Shown: positions 8,129 through 15,932, numbered from the stretch's first letter. The stretch: DNA of 35,085 nucleotides from Campylobacterales bacterium (GCA_027066435.1 JAMONX010000093.1:1-35085); one strand, 5' to 3'. The notes: generated by a model not told the origin, from the sequence alone. A program made the numbers and translations.

Positions 8129-9184
8129 TTAATTAGCTTTTCCTAAAACTTTTATATTTATATATGCGAGTATCGGTTCTTCTAACTTAATTCTTATAAG
8201 ATAACTTATTGCAAATATCATAAAAATTGTTGCCAAAGTAACCACCCAACCAAAGCTTATATGCACTGCAAATTTAAAATTCACAAGTGAGAGCATAGGT
8301 CCGTGAATCATAAGCATTATATACTCTGCCTCACCAAATTTATAAAAAAGATTATCAGCAGGGGCTGGTTTAAACTTACCATAATTTACAACTGCAATGA
8401 CCATTAAAAGTGATGTTAATCCAAAAACAAGTACTCTCTCTTTATAAAAATGTACATCTGTATAAGCGTGAATAGCTCCAACTGAAAAAAAGACTACAAG
8501 AACAAATGCTAAAAAGAGTTTATACCGCTGTATCTTATATCCTTTTTCAAAGAAATAGTATGCAAATGCACCAAAAGCAAACTCAAGATTGTGTGGACTA
8601 AACACCCGATACAGAACATCATTACCAAAAAGTTCTGAACCTATAAATGCTCTATCTATCAAATTTACAGCCGATACTGCCAAAATTATCCACCAAAGAA
8701 TTTTAAACTTAGGAGATAGTATAGCTAATCCAAAAATAATCACAAAAAAGACCAGATGAGTCAACACCCAAGTGATAACAGCAATTCTAGGATGCCCAAA
8801 CCACATCAACATAGTTTCCCAAATCTTATCTGCTTCAAGCCTTGCGATACTTGCATGAATTTCAGGATGTATAAACCAAAGTATAACACCAGGAATTGCA
8901 ATAAGAAGCCAATAGACTAAAAAAATTCTTGATAAAGTTTTAAACATATACTCTTTATAGCCTGATTGCATCTGAATATATCTATTTGATGTATAAAAGA
9001 TTGTAAATCCCATCAAAACAAAAAGCATATCTTCAGCAGCTTCTCCAAATGTAAAAAAATTACCAAATAGTGAGCTTCCACTTATTTGATAATGTTGTGT
9101 TGCGTGATAAACCATTAAAATTGAAGCCAAAAATATATACAAAATTTGTAAGCTTATATAGGTTGGTGTTTTTCTTAAATCCAT
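8129..9184 (-). CDS. Membrane acyltransferase (acyltransferase 3 family)
   Basis: A 351-residue protein with about ten hydrophobic segments and the features of the acyltransferase-3/OafA family. A His in the first helix region (MVYHATQHY near 24-32) is followed by the DMLFVLMGFTIFYTSNRY segment (about 53-70), which matches the family's FFVLSGFLI signature. A basic FKTLSRIFLVYW segment comes next. Such enzymes add acyl groups to sugars of surface polysaccharides, lipids or small molecules. No glycan genes are adjacent and the substrate is unknown. The last helix ends shortly before the C terminus, so no soluble domain is fused. Confidence 0.8.
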   Translation of the reverse strand: MDLRKTPTYISLQILYIFLASILMVYHATQHYQISGSSLFGNFFTFGEAAEDMLFVLMGFTIFYTSNRYIQMQSGYKEYMFKTLSRIFLVYWLLIAIPGVILWFIHPEIHASIARLEADKIWETMLMWFGHPRIAVITWVLTHLVFFVIIFGLAILSPKFKILWWIILAVSAVNLIDRAFIGSELFGNDVLYRVFSPHNLEFAFGAFAYYFFEKGYKIQRYKLFLAFVLVVFFSVGAIHAYTDVHFYKERVLVFGLTSLLMVIAVVNYGKFKPAPADNLFYKFGEAEYIMLMIHGPMLSLVNFKFAVHISFGWVVTLATIFMIFAISYLIRIKLEEPILAYINIKVLGKAN

Positions 9185-9306
9185 CTGTGTAATTACCCTT
9201 ATGTTTATTAAAGAACATTTATTCTATCAAATTAATATAAGATGATAATAAAACATAGGTCATACCTCATGCTAGAATTCAATACTTTTAATATTAAGGA
9301 GGCTTT

Positions 9307-9651
9307 ATGAGCTTGAAAGAGGAGAAGATAGCACTATACGCAGATGATATCAAAAAATTTAACAATGGCAAGGTAAAAGAAAACCTATTAAATGCAATTG
9401 TAAACCATTTAGGAATTGCTATACAGAGCAAAGATGCAGAGAGGGTTTCATGTTCAGATATAAATGAGCTTGATAGAGTAAGAGAAAATTTTCTAAGAAA
9501 AAAACTTGAACGAACAGAATCTGATGAAGAGCTAAATAGATCAATAAAAGAGATTTGTGAACAACTTGGAACTTCTAATACAAATAAATTTAGAGCAACA
9601 TTTTACTATCTATTGACTAAAAAGTACAATGCTGATTCAGCTTTTGTATAG
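9307..9651 (+). CDS. DUF2853 family protein
   Basis: A 114-residue, all-helical soluble protein. The pattern EKIALYADDIKKF, then KDAERVSCSDINELDRVRENFLRKKL, agrees with my recollection of the DUF2853 family, whose members are about 100 residues, widespread in proteobacteria and of unknown function. It is highly charged with no membrane segment. A very strong Shine-Dalgarno stretch AAGGAGG at 9296-9302, four bases before the ATG, suggests high translation. It is divergent from the acyltransferase gene and converges with coaE, so it stands alone. Confidence 0.75.
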   Translation: MSLKEEKIALYADDIKKFNNGKVKENLLNAIVNHLGIAIQSKDAERVSCSDINELDRVRENFLRKKLERTESDEELNRSIKEICEQLGTSNTNKFRATFYYLLTKKYNADSAFV

Positions 9652-9659
9652 ATTAAAAG

Positions 9660-10253
9660 TTAGCACCTGCTAGCTTTTATATACTCCACAAATCTTTCAA
9701 CCTCAGCTTGAAGATGTTTCAAATCTTTAGTATTATCTATCACAAACGATGCAAGTGGTTTTTTATCATTGATATTCATCTGTGAGTTAATTCTATCTTG
9801 TGCCTCTTTTTGGCTTAAACCCTCTCTATCAATAAGCCTCTTAAGCTGTTGCTCTTTGGTGCAATAGACTAAAACAACTTCATCTATATCATAGTTTCTA
9901 TTCTCAAAAAAGAGCGGAATATCCACAATATAAGGTACACTTTTACTCTCACAAAATGCTGATTCCTTCTCTATCTGCTCTTTTATTAGTGGATGCAAAA
10001 GAGCCTCAAGCTTTAATCTTTCTCTTTTATCTGAGAAGATTAATGAACCTAATTTTTTACGATTTACTTCTCCCTCATCTATATACTCCACACCAAATAT
10101 CTTCTCCACTTTAGTAGCGTGAAGCACAAGCATCTGATGAGCAACCTTATCAGCGTCTATTATCTTAAAACCATACATTGAAAGAAGGGAACATACACTA
10201 CTTTTACCAGTAGCAATCCCTCCTGTTAGTGCGATAGCATTTTTAAAACTCAA
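9660..10253 (-). CDS. coaE: Dephospho-CoA kinase
   Basis: Phosphorylates the 3'-hydroxyl of dephospho-CoA, the last step of coenzyme A synthesis. The P-loop GGIATGKS is at residues 11-18, followed by DADKVAHQM (33-41). DIPLFFENR in the middle and LIDREGLSQKEAQDRI in the lid region are typical. The length of 197 residues is normal. Its first four bases overlap the end of speE (ATGA), so the two are translationally coupled. Confidence 0.95.
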   Translation of the reverse strand: MSFKNAIALTGGIATGKSSVCSLLSMYGFKIIDADKVAHQMLVLHATKVEKIFGVEYIDEGEVNRKKLGSLIFSDKRERLKLEALLHPLIKEQIEKESAFCESKSVPYIVDIPLFFENRNYDIDEVVLVYCTKEQQLKRLIDREGLSQKEAQDRINSQMNINDKKPLASFVIDNTKDLKHLQAEVERFVEYIKASRC

Positions 10254-11089
10254 TTTTTTGCAATTCCTAATAACTCTTTTTTCACATAAGTTGGTACGGC
10301 AAAAGAGGCTCTTTGTATATCTGAATTGTAATACTTAAGCCCCTCTATAAGATCAGCTCTTTGGAGTATGATATCTGCAGTTGGATGATACTTTTTAGAT
10401 GCTAAAATAAAATTCCAATTAACTCCTGGATAACTTATCATCTCATATCTATAAGGCATAACAATTCCAAAAAGTGACCCCATCTTTTTCAAAATTTCTT
10501 TATGTTCATCCATCTCTACAAACCAACTACTTCCCTGCACTGCAATCAATCCATCATCTTTTAAAACTCGGTTTGCTTGTGCATAAAATGCTGGTGAAAA
10601 AAGTCCTTGGGCATAATCTTTTGCATCTGTAGAGTCAACCAAAATAATATCATAACTCTTATCTTCAGCATTTGCAATAAAATCTACACCATCACCAATA
10701 GTAAGATTTAATCTAGGATTTTTATATACTTCATCTATCCCTAAAAAATACTTTTTTGATACATCAATAACTTCTTGATCAATTTCAACCAAATCGACAC
10801 TAATATCACTATGCCTTAAAACCTCTCTAGCAGTGCCACCATCTCCTCCACCAATAATCAAAACCTTTGACGGCTCCCTATGTGTGCAAATCGGTACATG
10901 GGCTAACATTTCATGATAGATAAACTCATCTTTTTGACTCATCATAGCATTTCCATCAAGCACCAAGATATTCCCCAAATCAGTACTTTTATAAACTTCT
11001 ATCTTTTGATATTTGCTTTTTGTTTCAAATATCTTCTCTTCTACTTTAAGACTTTGCTTTATAAAGCCTTGTTCCTCTTCAAAATACAT
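10250..11089 (-). CDS. speE: Spermidine synthase (polyamine aminopropyltransferase)
   Basis: Transfers an aminopropyl group from decarboxylated S-adenosylmethionine to putrescine. The 279-residue protein begins with the small beta domain and then shows the Rossmann-fold signature VLIIGGGDGGTAREVLRH (about 84-101). The acidic end of the next strand is VDLVEIDQEVI, and DIILVDSTDAKDYAQGLFS carries the catalytic Asp region. There is no membrane domain. It is followed by coaE with a four-base overlap. The polyamine actually made depends on the diamine supply and is not decided by the sequence. Confidence 0.93.
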   Translation of the reverse strand: MYFEEEQGFIKQSLKVEEKIFETKSKYQKIEVYKSTDLGNILVLDGNAMMSQKDEFIYHEMLAHVPICTHREPSKVLIIGGGDGGTAREVLRHSDISVDLVEIDQEVIDVSKKYFLGIDEVYKNPRLNLTIGDGVDFIANAEDKSYDIILVDSTDAKDYAQGLFSPAFYAQANRVLKDDGLIAVQGSSWFVEMDEHKEILKKMGSLFGIVMPYRYEMISYPGVNWNFILASKKYHPTADIILQRADLIEGLKYYNSDIQRASFAVPTYVKKELLGIAKN

Positions 11090-11185
11090 TTTTTAATTCC
11101 CCTATATGTTTTTGTTTAGCCAAGAATTTTACCATATTTAACCCGAATAATACAATATATATTAAAATTTGCTAAAATCACATCC

Positions 11186-12223
11186 ATGACACAATATATC
11201 AACGAATTTTTCATAAACTTTTGGACACTTACAAATGATATGGCTATATATATCCTTATTGGTGTTTTGATAGCAGGTGCTTTAAAACAGATAATTCCTG
11301 ATGATTTTATCTCTAAGCATCTAGGAAGTAACAGTTTTGGTTCAGTTATCAAATCTTCATTATTTGGTATCCCCTTGCCACTTTGTTCTTGTAGTGTTAT
11401 CCCCTTTGCTACAAGTTTAAAAAAAGAGGGTGCTAGTAGTGGTTCGGTTTTGAGCTTTTTAATTTCTACTCCAATAACAGGAGCTGACTCCATTTTGGCA
11501 ACTTATGGATTTTTTGGATGGATTTTTACAATTTATAGAGTTATAACTTCACTTATTATTGCAATTGTAGCTGGAGTGTTACAAAATCTATTTGGTCAAG
11601 TTCCAGATGAGAAACAAGAGGAGTATAAAAGCTGCTGTAGTGATAATTGTAGCAGTAAAGAGAAGAGAAAATTTAGTATAAAAAAGCTGTTTGATTATGC
11701 TATTTTTGATATATTTAAGGATTTTGCAAAACCCCTTTTTTATGGGCTTATTTTAGGTGCGATAATCACCACTTTTATCCCCTCAAATATATCAGATTTT
11801 TTAAATGAAAATCTATTTTTAACATATCTTTTAATTTTACTCTTTTCTATGCCTATATATATATGTGCAACCGCCTCACTTCCAATTGCAGCTTCACTAA
11901 TTGCTAGTGGACTTAGTGGCGGTGCCGCTTTTATACTTTTGAGTGCTGGTCCTGCTACAAATAGTGTAACTATGGGTGTAGTCTTAAAAACCTTAGGAAA
12001 GAGAGCGTTGATAATATATCTGAGTGTTATCGGTATATTTAGTCTTATCTTTGGATATATGTTAGATATATTTTTTCCAACCCTTTTAGAAGGACAATTG
12101 ATAGAACATGCAGAAGAGTTTGGTCTACTTGAACAAGCTTCAGCTGTGATAATGTTATCACTTATGGCATATTTTTTACTCTTGCCACTATTTAAGAAAG
12201 AAAAAGGTTGTGAAATTGAATAA
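11186..12223 (+). CDS. ArsP/SO_0444-type metal(loid) efflux permease
   Basis: A 345-residue permease of the DUF318/ArsP-like family with about eight to ten membrane segments in two halves. The first half has the conserved GIPLPLCSCSVIPFA motif with Cys67 and Cys69, then LSFLISTPITGADS. The second half repeats the fold with CATASLPIAASL and LSAGPATNSVTM. Between them a cytosolic loop carries a Cys cluster at 150, 151 and 155 (SCCSDNCSS), a likely thiophilic metal site. The family includes SO_0444 (Cu/Zn efflux) and ArsP (organoarsenical export). The neighbouring arsC and arsB favour arsenic here. It overlaps arsC by 14 bases. Confidence 0.85.
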   Translation: MTQYINEFFINFWTLTNDMAIYILIGVLIAGALKQIIPDDFISKHLGSNSFGSVIKSSLFGIPLPLCSCSVIPFATSLKKEGASSGSVLSFLISTPITGADSILATYGFFGWIFTIYRVITSLIIAIVAGVLQNLFGQVPDEKQEEYKSCCSDNCSSKEKRKFSIKKLFDYAIFDIFKDFAKPLFYGLILGAIITTFIPSNISDFLNENLFLTYLLILLFSMPIYICATASLPIAASLIASGLSGGAAFILLSAGPATNSVTMGVVLKTLGKRALIIYLSVIGIFSLIFGYMLDIFFPTLLEGQLIEHAEEFGLLEQASAVIMLSLMAYFLLLPLFKKEKGCEIE

Positions 12224-12617
12224 AAAAGTTTTAATCATGTGCACTGGAAATAGTTGTCGCTCAATAATAGGTGAAGCTCTGATAAACAAAGAGTTAGAAG
12301 GCATAGATGCATACAGTTGTGGCATAGCACCAACAGGCAAAATAAACCCAAATGCAAAAAAAGTTTTAAAACTCCACAATGCTTGGAGGGATGATTACTA
12401 CTCAAAGCATCTTGATGAGGTTATAGATATCGATTTTGATTTAGTTGTAACAGTATGTGACCATGCAGATGAAACTTGTCCGGCATTTCCAAAAAAAACC
12501 AATAAAATCCATGTAGGGTTTCAAGACCCTGATGGAAAAGAGTTTGAGGCATTTGAAAAGACATATAAACTTATAAAAGATAGACTTTTGACTAAAATAA
12601 AAGAGAAATTTTCTTGA
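12210..12617 (+). CDS. arsC: Arsenate reductase, thioredoxin-coupled (LMW phosphatase fold)
   Basis: Reduces arsenate to arsenite so that it can be exported. The P-loop CTGNSCRS gives the CX5R motif (Cys11, Arg17). The redox pair Cys83 and Cys90 in TVCDHADETCP marks the pI258/thioredoxin-coupled class rather than the glutaredoxin class. DPDGK carries the general acid Asp region. The first possible start is GTG at 12210, but a TTG at 12216 lies at better spacing (eight bases) from AAAAAGG and gives MNKKVLIMC, so the true start may be six bases later. It overlaps arsB by four bases. Confidence 0.93.
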   Translation: MKLNKKVLIMCTGNSCRSIIGEALINKELEGIDAYSCGIAPTGKINPNAKKVLKLHNAWRDDYYSKHLDEVIDIDFDLVVTVCDHADETCPAFPKKTNKIHVGFQDPDGKEFEAFEKTYKLIKDRLLTKIKEKFS

Positions 12618-13867
12618 TTTTAGCAAGTAGTATATTTTTAATAACACTCATATTTGTTATCTGGCAACCTCGTGGACTTCAAATAGGTACAACTGCTGTT
12701 GTAGGTGGTATCGTTGCATTTACTCTTGGGGTTGTAAGTTTTAATGACCTATTTATCGTTTGGGATATTGTTTGGGATGCAACGCTAGCATTTATCGGTA
12801 TTATCATACTCTCTTTGGTACTTGATGAAATAGGCTTTTTTGAGTGGTGTGCTTTGAAAATGGCAAAGTTTTCAAATGGAAGTGGCAGGAAAATGTTTAT
12901 CTACTCCATCTTGTTAGGGGCTTTGGTTTCAGCTCTGTTTGCAAACGATGGAGCGGCACTTATATTGACTCCTATTTTACTTGCGAAGATGAGAGTATTA
13001 AAACTAAATGCAAAAACTATTTTAGCCTTTTTACTCGCTGGTGGTTTTATAAGTGATAGTGCATCCCTGCCTTTTGTATTTTCAAATCTCACAAATATAG
13101 TTACTGCAAACTATTTTGATATAGGTTTTCTTGAATATTTTTCAAATATGTTTTTACCATTTGTAGTTAGTGTGATAGCAACTATTGTAGTTCTATTTTT
13201 GGTGCTTAGAAACGATATTCCAAAAATAGTTGATATCGATTTACTTAAAGCAGCTGAAAGTGTATTAAAACATAAGGCTTTGTTCTATTTTTCTTGGATA
13301 TTTTTAGGGATGTTGCTTGTTGGATATTTTATAGGAGATATTTATGATATCCCTATCTCTGTGTTTGCTCTTGGTGGGGGATTACTGTTTTTACTTATAT
13401 CTGCACTTTTAAAGACCGTAGAACCTGCAAAAATTATCAAAGATGCACCTTGGCAAGTTGTTTGGTTTTCTCTTGGGCTTTATGTAGTTGTATATGGTTT
13501 AAAAAATGCAGGATTAACAGAGTATCTAACCATAATTTTACAAGATTTAAATACTATGGGAAATCTCATAGCTGTCATATCAACGGGCTTTATCAGTGCA
13601 TTTTTGAGTGCTTTTATGAACAATATGCCAACAATTATGATAATGGATATAGCTCTTAAAGATATAGGAAATGACGCAATGATTTATGCAAATATAGTAG
13701 GATGCAACCTAGGACCTAAAATGACACCATTTGGCTCTTTAGCAACCTTACTTTGGCTTCACACTCTAAATCAAAAAGGTATAAAGATAGGATTTTGGCA
13801 ATATAGTAAATTTGGACTTATCGTTACTCCACCGATTTTATTGGTAGTGTTATTGACATTGGTATGA
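12614..13867 (+). CDS. arsB: Arsenite efflux transporter ArsB
   Basis: A 417-residue membrane protein of the ArsB/NhaD (ion transporter) superfamily with about eleven or twelve hydrophobic segments. Family features are seen in LSLVLDEIGFFEWCALKMAK, LFANDGAALILTPI, and in the second half FMNNMPTIMIMDIAL and GCNLGPKMTPFGSLATLLW. It exports arsenite by proton antiport, alone or with an ArsA ATPase; no arsA is present. The start is a TTG at 12614 inside the arsC stop (TTGA overlap), so translation is coupled. No arsR regulator gene lies in or next to the operon. Confidence 0.93.
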   Translation: MILASSIFLITLIFVIWQPRGLQIGTTAVVGGIVAFTLGVVSFNDLFIVWDIVWDATLAFIGIIILSLVLDEIGFFEWCALKMAKFSNGSGRKMFIYSILLGALVSALFANDGAALILTPILLAKMRVLKLNAKTILAFLLAGGFISDSASLPFVFSNLTNIVTANYFDIGFLEYFSNMFLPFVVSVIATIVVLFLVLRNDIPKIVDIDLLKAAESVLKHKALFYFSWIFLGMLLVGYFIGDIYDIPISVFALGGGLLFLLISALLKTVEPAKIIKDAPWQVVWFSLGLYVVVYGLKNAGLTEYLTIILQDLNTMGNLIAVISTGFISAFLSAFMNNMPTIMIMDIALKDIGNDAMIYANIVGCNLGPKMTPFGSLATLLWLHTLNQKGIKIGFWQYSKFGLIVTPPILLVVLLTLV

Positions 13868-13941
13868 TTATTTAAAACTTAAGTTATCATAACGCAAACT
13901 TTATGTTTTTTCAAGGATAAATTACAAGTTTTATTACTAAT

Positions 13942-14544
13942 CTAATATGTTATTTTGTGGATTTCTATTAAGTTAAAGTAATCCCCACTATCAGCACTTT
14001 TTAGTGCTTGTATATACTTATCTCTTTTAGGGTTCTCTTTCGAGAGAAGATCTTCTTGCCATTTAACTGGCATAGAGCCATGTTGTAAAAGGTAGATATT
14101 TGCCAACATCCTAGACCATCTACCATTTCCATTTTGATATGGATGTATCTGTACTGCTCTATGGTGAATCCTCGCTGCTGTTTCATATATATCAAATGTT
14201 TGGTTTTCATCCCAATAAGCTATATCATCTGCTAACTCTTTTAGGAATGTTGGTATTTGATAAGCTTTTATACCAATAGAGAGTTCCACTTGTCTAAACT
14301 TCCCAGCCCAATTCCACACATCACCAAACATATCTTTATGAAGGGTTGAGAACCACTCATAGGTAAATGGTGCTAATTTTTTAGATGGAGGTGCTGAGAG
14401 ATACTTTAAAGTAGCAAGTGCAATATTGTTAGCTTCATGTACATAAATCTCTTGTATAGTATAAACTTTATTAAGTGGTAGTTTGAGTCCTGGTATATCA
14501 TCAAGTGGGGTAGCATCGTCTATAGGCTTAGTAGAGTTTTTCAT
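13942..14544 (-). CDS. Fic family AMP-transferase toxin (mobile mystery protein B type)
   Basis: A 200-residue Fic-domain protein. The catalytic loop HPYQNGNGRWSR (134-145) matches HPFxxGNGRxxR, with His134 as the base and the nucleotide-binding Gly, Asn and Arg intact, so it should transfer AMP (or another nucleotide) to a target protein. The N terminus (DDATPLDDIPGL), FGDVWNWAGKFRQVE (73-87) and the end, KSADSGDYFNLIEI, match my recollection of the mobile mystery protein B family. I see no inhibitory (S/T)xxxE(G/N) helix inside the Fic protein, so control should come from the partner gene directly upstream, whose stop is adjacent. Its target is unknown. Confidence 0.88.
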   Translation of the reverse strand: MKNSTKPIDDATPLDDIPGLKLPLNKVYTIQEIYVHEANNIALATLKYLSAPPSKKLAPFTYEWFSTLHKDMFGDVWNWAGKFRQVELSIGIKAYQIPTFLKELADDIAYWDENQTFDIYETAARIHHRAVQIHPYQNGNGRWSRMLANIYLLQHGSMPVKWQEDLLSKENPKRDKYIQALKSADSGDYFNLIEIHKITY

Positions 14545-14925
14545 CTATGCTACCCAAAGTCTGTTTTGGTAGTTACCACTTAGAAACTCTTTTTCATACA
14601 TAGATATGATATTGTTTAAGCTTTTATCATCCAAGCCTTGCTGCTCTAGTGCTGATGTACCCTGAACAAGTGACGCAAGAAAGAGAGCTTTTTGATGTGC
14701 TCTTTTCTCCTTTAACTCCTTAATTGATATCTGTTCATTTCCTGCAAAGTCTAAACCTAAAAAGTTTGTTATCTCTTCTATAGTGCTTAGTTTAACATCT
14801 TCATTTTTCAAGACTCTATTTACTGTTCTAACACTTACATTACTTAGTTTTGCAAGGTTTTCAATGGTTATGTTTAGCTGTTCTTTTCTCTCTATGATTT
14901 TATTTATCAATTCTAATCGCTTCAT
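14545..14925 (-). CDS. HTH antitoxin/regulator with possible VbhA-like Fic-inhibitory tail
   Basis: A 126-residue protein encoded just upstream of the Fic gene. Residues 18-58 form an XRE/Cro helix-turn-helix (TIENLAKLSNVSVRTVNRVLK, then KLSTIEEITNFLGL). The rest, 70-126, is helical and contains TSALEQ at 90-95, close to the Fic-inhibitory motif (S/T)xxxE(G/N), followed by a segment ending KEFLSGNY that resembles VbhA in spacing. I place the start at 14925. A longer frame opens at 15003, but it runs through the promoter and operator read at 14944-14972. It is not the usual mobile mystery protein A. The predicted role is both repressor and Fic inhibitor. Confidence 0.78.
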   Translation of the reverse strand: MKRLELINKIIERKEQLNITIENLAKLSNVSVRTVNRVLKNEDVKLSTIEEITNFLGLDFAGNEQISIKELKEKRAHQKALFLASLVQGTSALEQQGLDDKSLNNIISMYEKEFLSGNYQNRLWVA

Positions 14926-14943
14926 AACTATACTTTTTTCTAT

Positions 14944-14972
14944 ATTATGCCATAAATGGCACAATATCTCAA
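14944..14972 (-). promoter_or_regulatory. Promoter and operator of the HTH-Fic operon
   Basis: On the minus strand: -35 TTGAGA (14967-14972), a 17-base spacer, and -10 CATAAT (14944-14949). A perfect palindrome, TGCCAT and ATGGCA around two bases (14948-14961), fills the end of the spacer and overlaps the -10, where a bound repressor would block polymerase. The first start downstream is the ATG at 14925, giving a leader of about a dozen bases. This fixes the start of the HTH gene. Confidence 0.65.
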
Positions 14973-14995
14973 TATAGATAGTATCGGTATCTTTC

Positions 14996-15010
14996 GATAA
15001 CAATGTTATC
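14996..15010. repeat. Inverted repeat between the divergent toxin-antitoxin promoters
   Basis: GATAAC and GTTATC arms around AAT, lying between the HTH-Fic promoter (-35 ends at 14972) and the dinJ promoter (-35 starts at 15050). It could be a second, upstream operator for either module. Nothing in the sequence decides this. Confidence 0.35.
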
Positions 15011-15049
15011 AGTAACTCTACCGTCTATAGATATTTTGAAAACAACATC

Positions 15050-15078
15050 TTGAAAAAACACATACTTTGTGTTATAAT
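15050..15078 (+). promoter_or_regulatory. Promoter and operator of dinJ-yafQ
   Basis: -35 TTGAAA (15050-15055), a 17-base spacer, and -10 TATAAT (15073-15078). Inside the spacer, at 15057-15073, is an inverted repeat, AACACA and TGTGTT, separated by five bases and touching the -10. This is the expected layout for repression by the DinJ-YafQ complex. The TTG that would lengthen the antitoxin frame is the -35 box itself. Confidence 0.7.
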
Positions 15079-15097
15079 AGAAGAAAAGGACTTAGTT

Positions 15098-15346
15098 ATG
15101 GTTATGGAAAAAACAAGAACAAATGTATATTTAGACACAAATCTAAAGGCACAAGCTAAAGATATTTATAAACAATATGGCTTAACTCTAAGTGATGCAG
15201 TAAATATGTTTTTGGCTCAATCTGTTTTTAACAAGGGATTACCTTTTGATTTAAAAATTCCAAATGATGAAACACTTCAAGCGATGAAAGATGTTAAGAG
15301 TAATAAAAACTATGAAGATATCACACTTGAAGATTTAAAGAAATAA
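15098..15346 (+). CDS. dinJ: Antitoxin of the RelB/DinJ family
   Basis: An 82-residue antitoxin. The N-terminal ribbon-helix-helix (TRTNVYLDTNLKAQAKDIYKQYG, then LTLSDAVNMFLAQSV) binds operator DNA. The C-terminal acidic tail (NYEDITLEDLKK) should bind the toxin. The start is ATG 15098, seven bases after AAGGA; the in-frame ATG at 15104 is the other option. The frame extends up to a TTG at 15050, but that TTG is the -35 box. The stop overlaps the yafQ ATG by one base (TAATG). Confidence 0.88.
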   Translation: MVMEKTRTNVYLDTNLKAQAKDIYKQYGLTLSDAVNMFLAQSVFNKGLPFDLKIPNDETLQAMKDVKSNKNYEDITLEDLKK

Positions 15347-15612
15347 TGCTTTTAAAAAGACATAAGTTTTATCGCAAAGATGAACTAAAAGTAAAACTCA
15401 CAGATGAGCAGTATACAAAAAAGATAAAGTACCTCTCTTTGATACTCTCCAATAAAGTTCCACCAAGTGAAGCACTTGACCACTCTTTGATGGGAGAGTA
15501 TAAAAACTTTAGAGAATTTCATCTTGGTGGTGATATGTTGATTATCTACACCGTGAAAGATGATGTTTTATATCTTCAAAGAATAGGAACACATAGTCAG
15601 CTTTTTAAATAG
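15346..15612 (+). CDS. yafQ: YafQ family mRNA interferase toxin
   Basis: An 88-residue RelE-fold toxin that cuts mRNA in the ribosomal A site. The residues reported for E. coli YafQ catalysis (His50, His63, Asp67, His87, Phe91) are all present at a constant offset of four: His46, His59, Asp63, His83 and Phe87, the last two in RIGTHSQLF. The toxin should therefore be active. It is coupled to dinJ by a one-base overlap. Confidence 0.92.
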   Translation: MLLKRHKFYRKDELKVKLTDEQYTKKIKYLSLILSNKVPPSEALDHSLMGEYKNFREFHLGGDMLIIYTVKDDVLYLQRIGTHSQLFK

Positions 15613-15728
15613 CCCAAAAGTTGCAACAATAAGTAACATCATAAAAAGAAGTAAATTTTTAAATAAAAGAGTATTTTTGAAGAGTAAGTATTCCCCAAGG
15701 TATCCCCTTAGTAAACCTTAAGTCAATT

Positions 15729-15750
15729 AAATCCCTAAAACAAGGGGTTT
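15729..15750 (-). terminator. Possible terminator of the tRNA cluster
   Basis: Directly after the 3' end of tRNA-Leu (minus strand), the arms AAACCCCT and AGGGATTT pair with one mismatch around a six-base loop and are followed by AATT. Read on the plus strand, the same element pairs fully with one G·U. It is a moderate candidate. The rest of 15613-15755, between yafQ and the tRNAs, shows nothing I can support. Confidence 0.4.
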
Positions 15751-15755
15751 ATAGA

Positions 15756-15840
15756 TGGTGCGGATGAAAGGACTTGAACCTTCACGCCGTGAGGCACCAG
15801 ATCCTAAGTCTGGCGTGTATACCAATTTCACCACATCCGC
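15756..15840 (-). tRNA. tRNA-Leu (anticodon UAG)
   Basis: Acceptor arms GCGGATG and CATCCGC pair fully. The anticodon loop CTTAGGA gives UAG, reading CUA. A long variable arm (class II) and the T-loop TTCAAGT are present, and CCA is encoded. It is the last gene of the five-tRNA cluster. Confidence 0.95.
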
Positions 15841-15855
15841 ACAAAAACAATAAAA

Positions 15856-15932
15856 TGGTACGCCCGTCAGGATTCGAACCTGAGACCCTCGCCTTAGAAG
15901 GGCGATGCTCTATCCAGCTGAGCTACGAGCGC
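15856..15932 (-). tRNA. tRNA-Arg (anticodon UCU)
   Basis: The acceptor stem runs GCGCTCG with CGGGCGT, including G·U pairs. The anticodon loop CTTCTAA gives UCU, reading AGA/AGG. The D arm TAGCTCAGCTGGATAGAGCA, T-loop TTCGAAT and encoded CCA are present. Confidence 0.95.

Noticed and set aside
14926-15003. N-terminal extension of the HTH protein from 15003
   Set aside because: It runs through a well-formed promoter and operator; the ATG at 14925 just downstream of the -10 fits better.
15050-15097. N-terminal extension of DinJ from a TTG at 15050
   Set aside because: The TTG is the -35 box; ATG 15098 has a ribosome site and matches the family N terminus.
15613-15755. Possible attachment site or gene remnant between yafQ and the tRNA-Leu
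   Set aside because: No repeat of the tRNA 3' end, integrase fragment or open frame could be found there.
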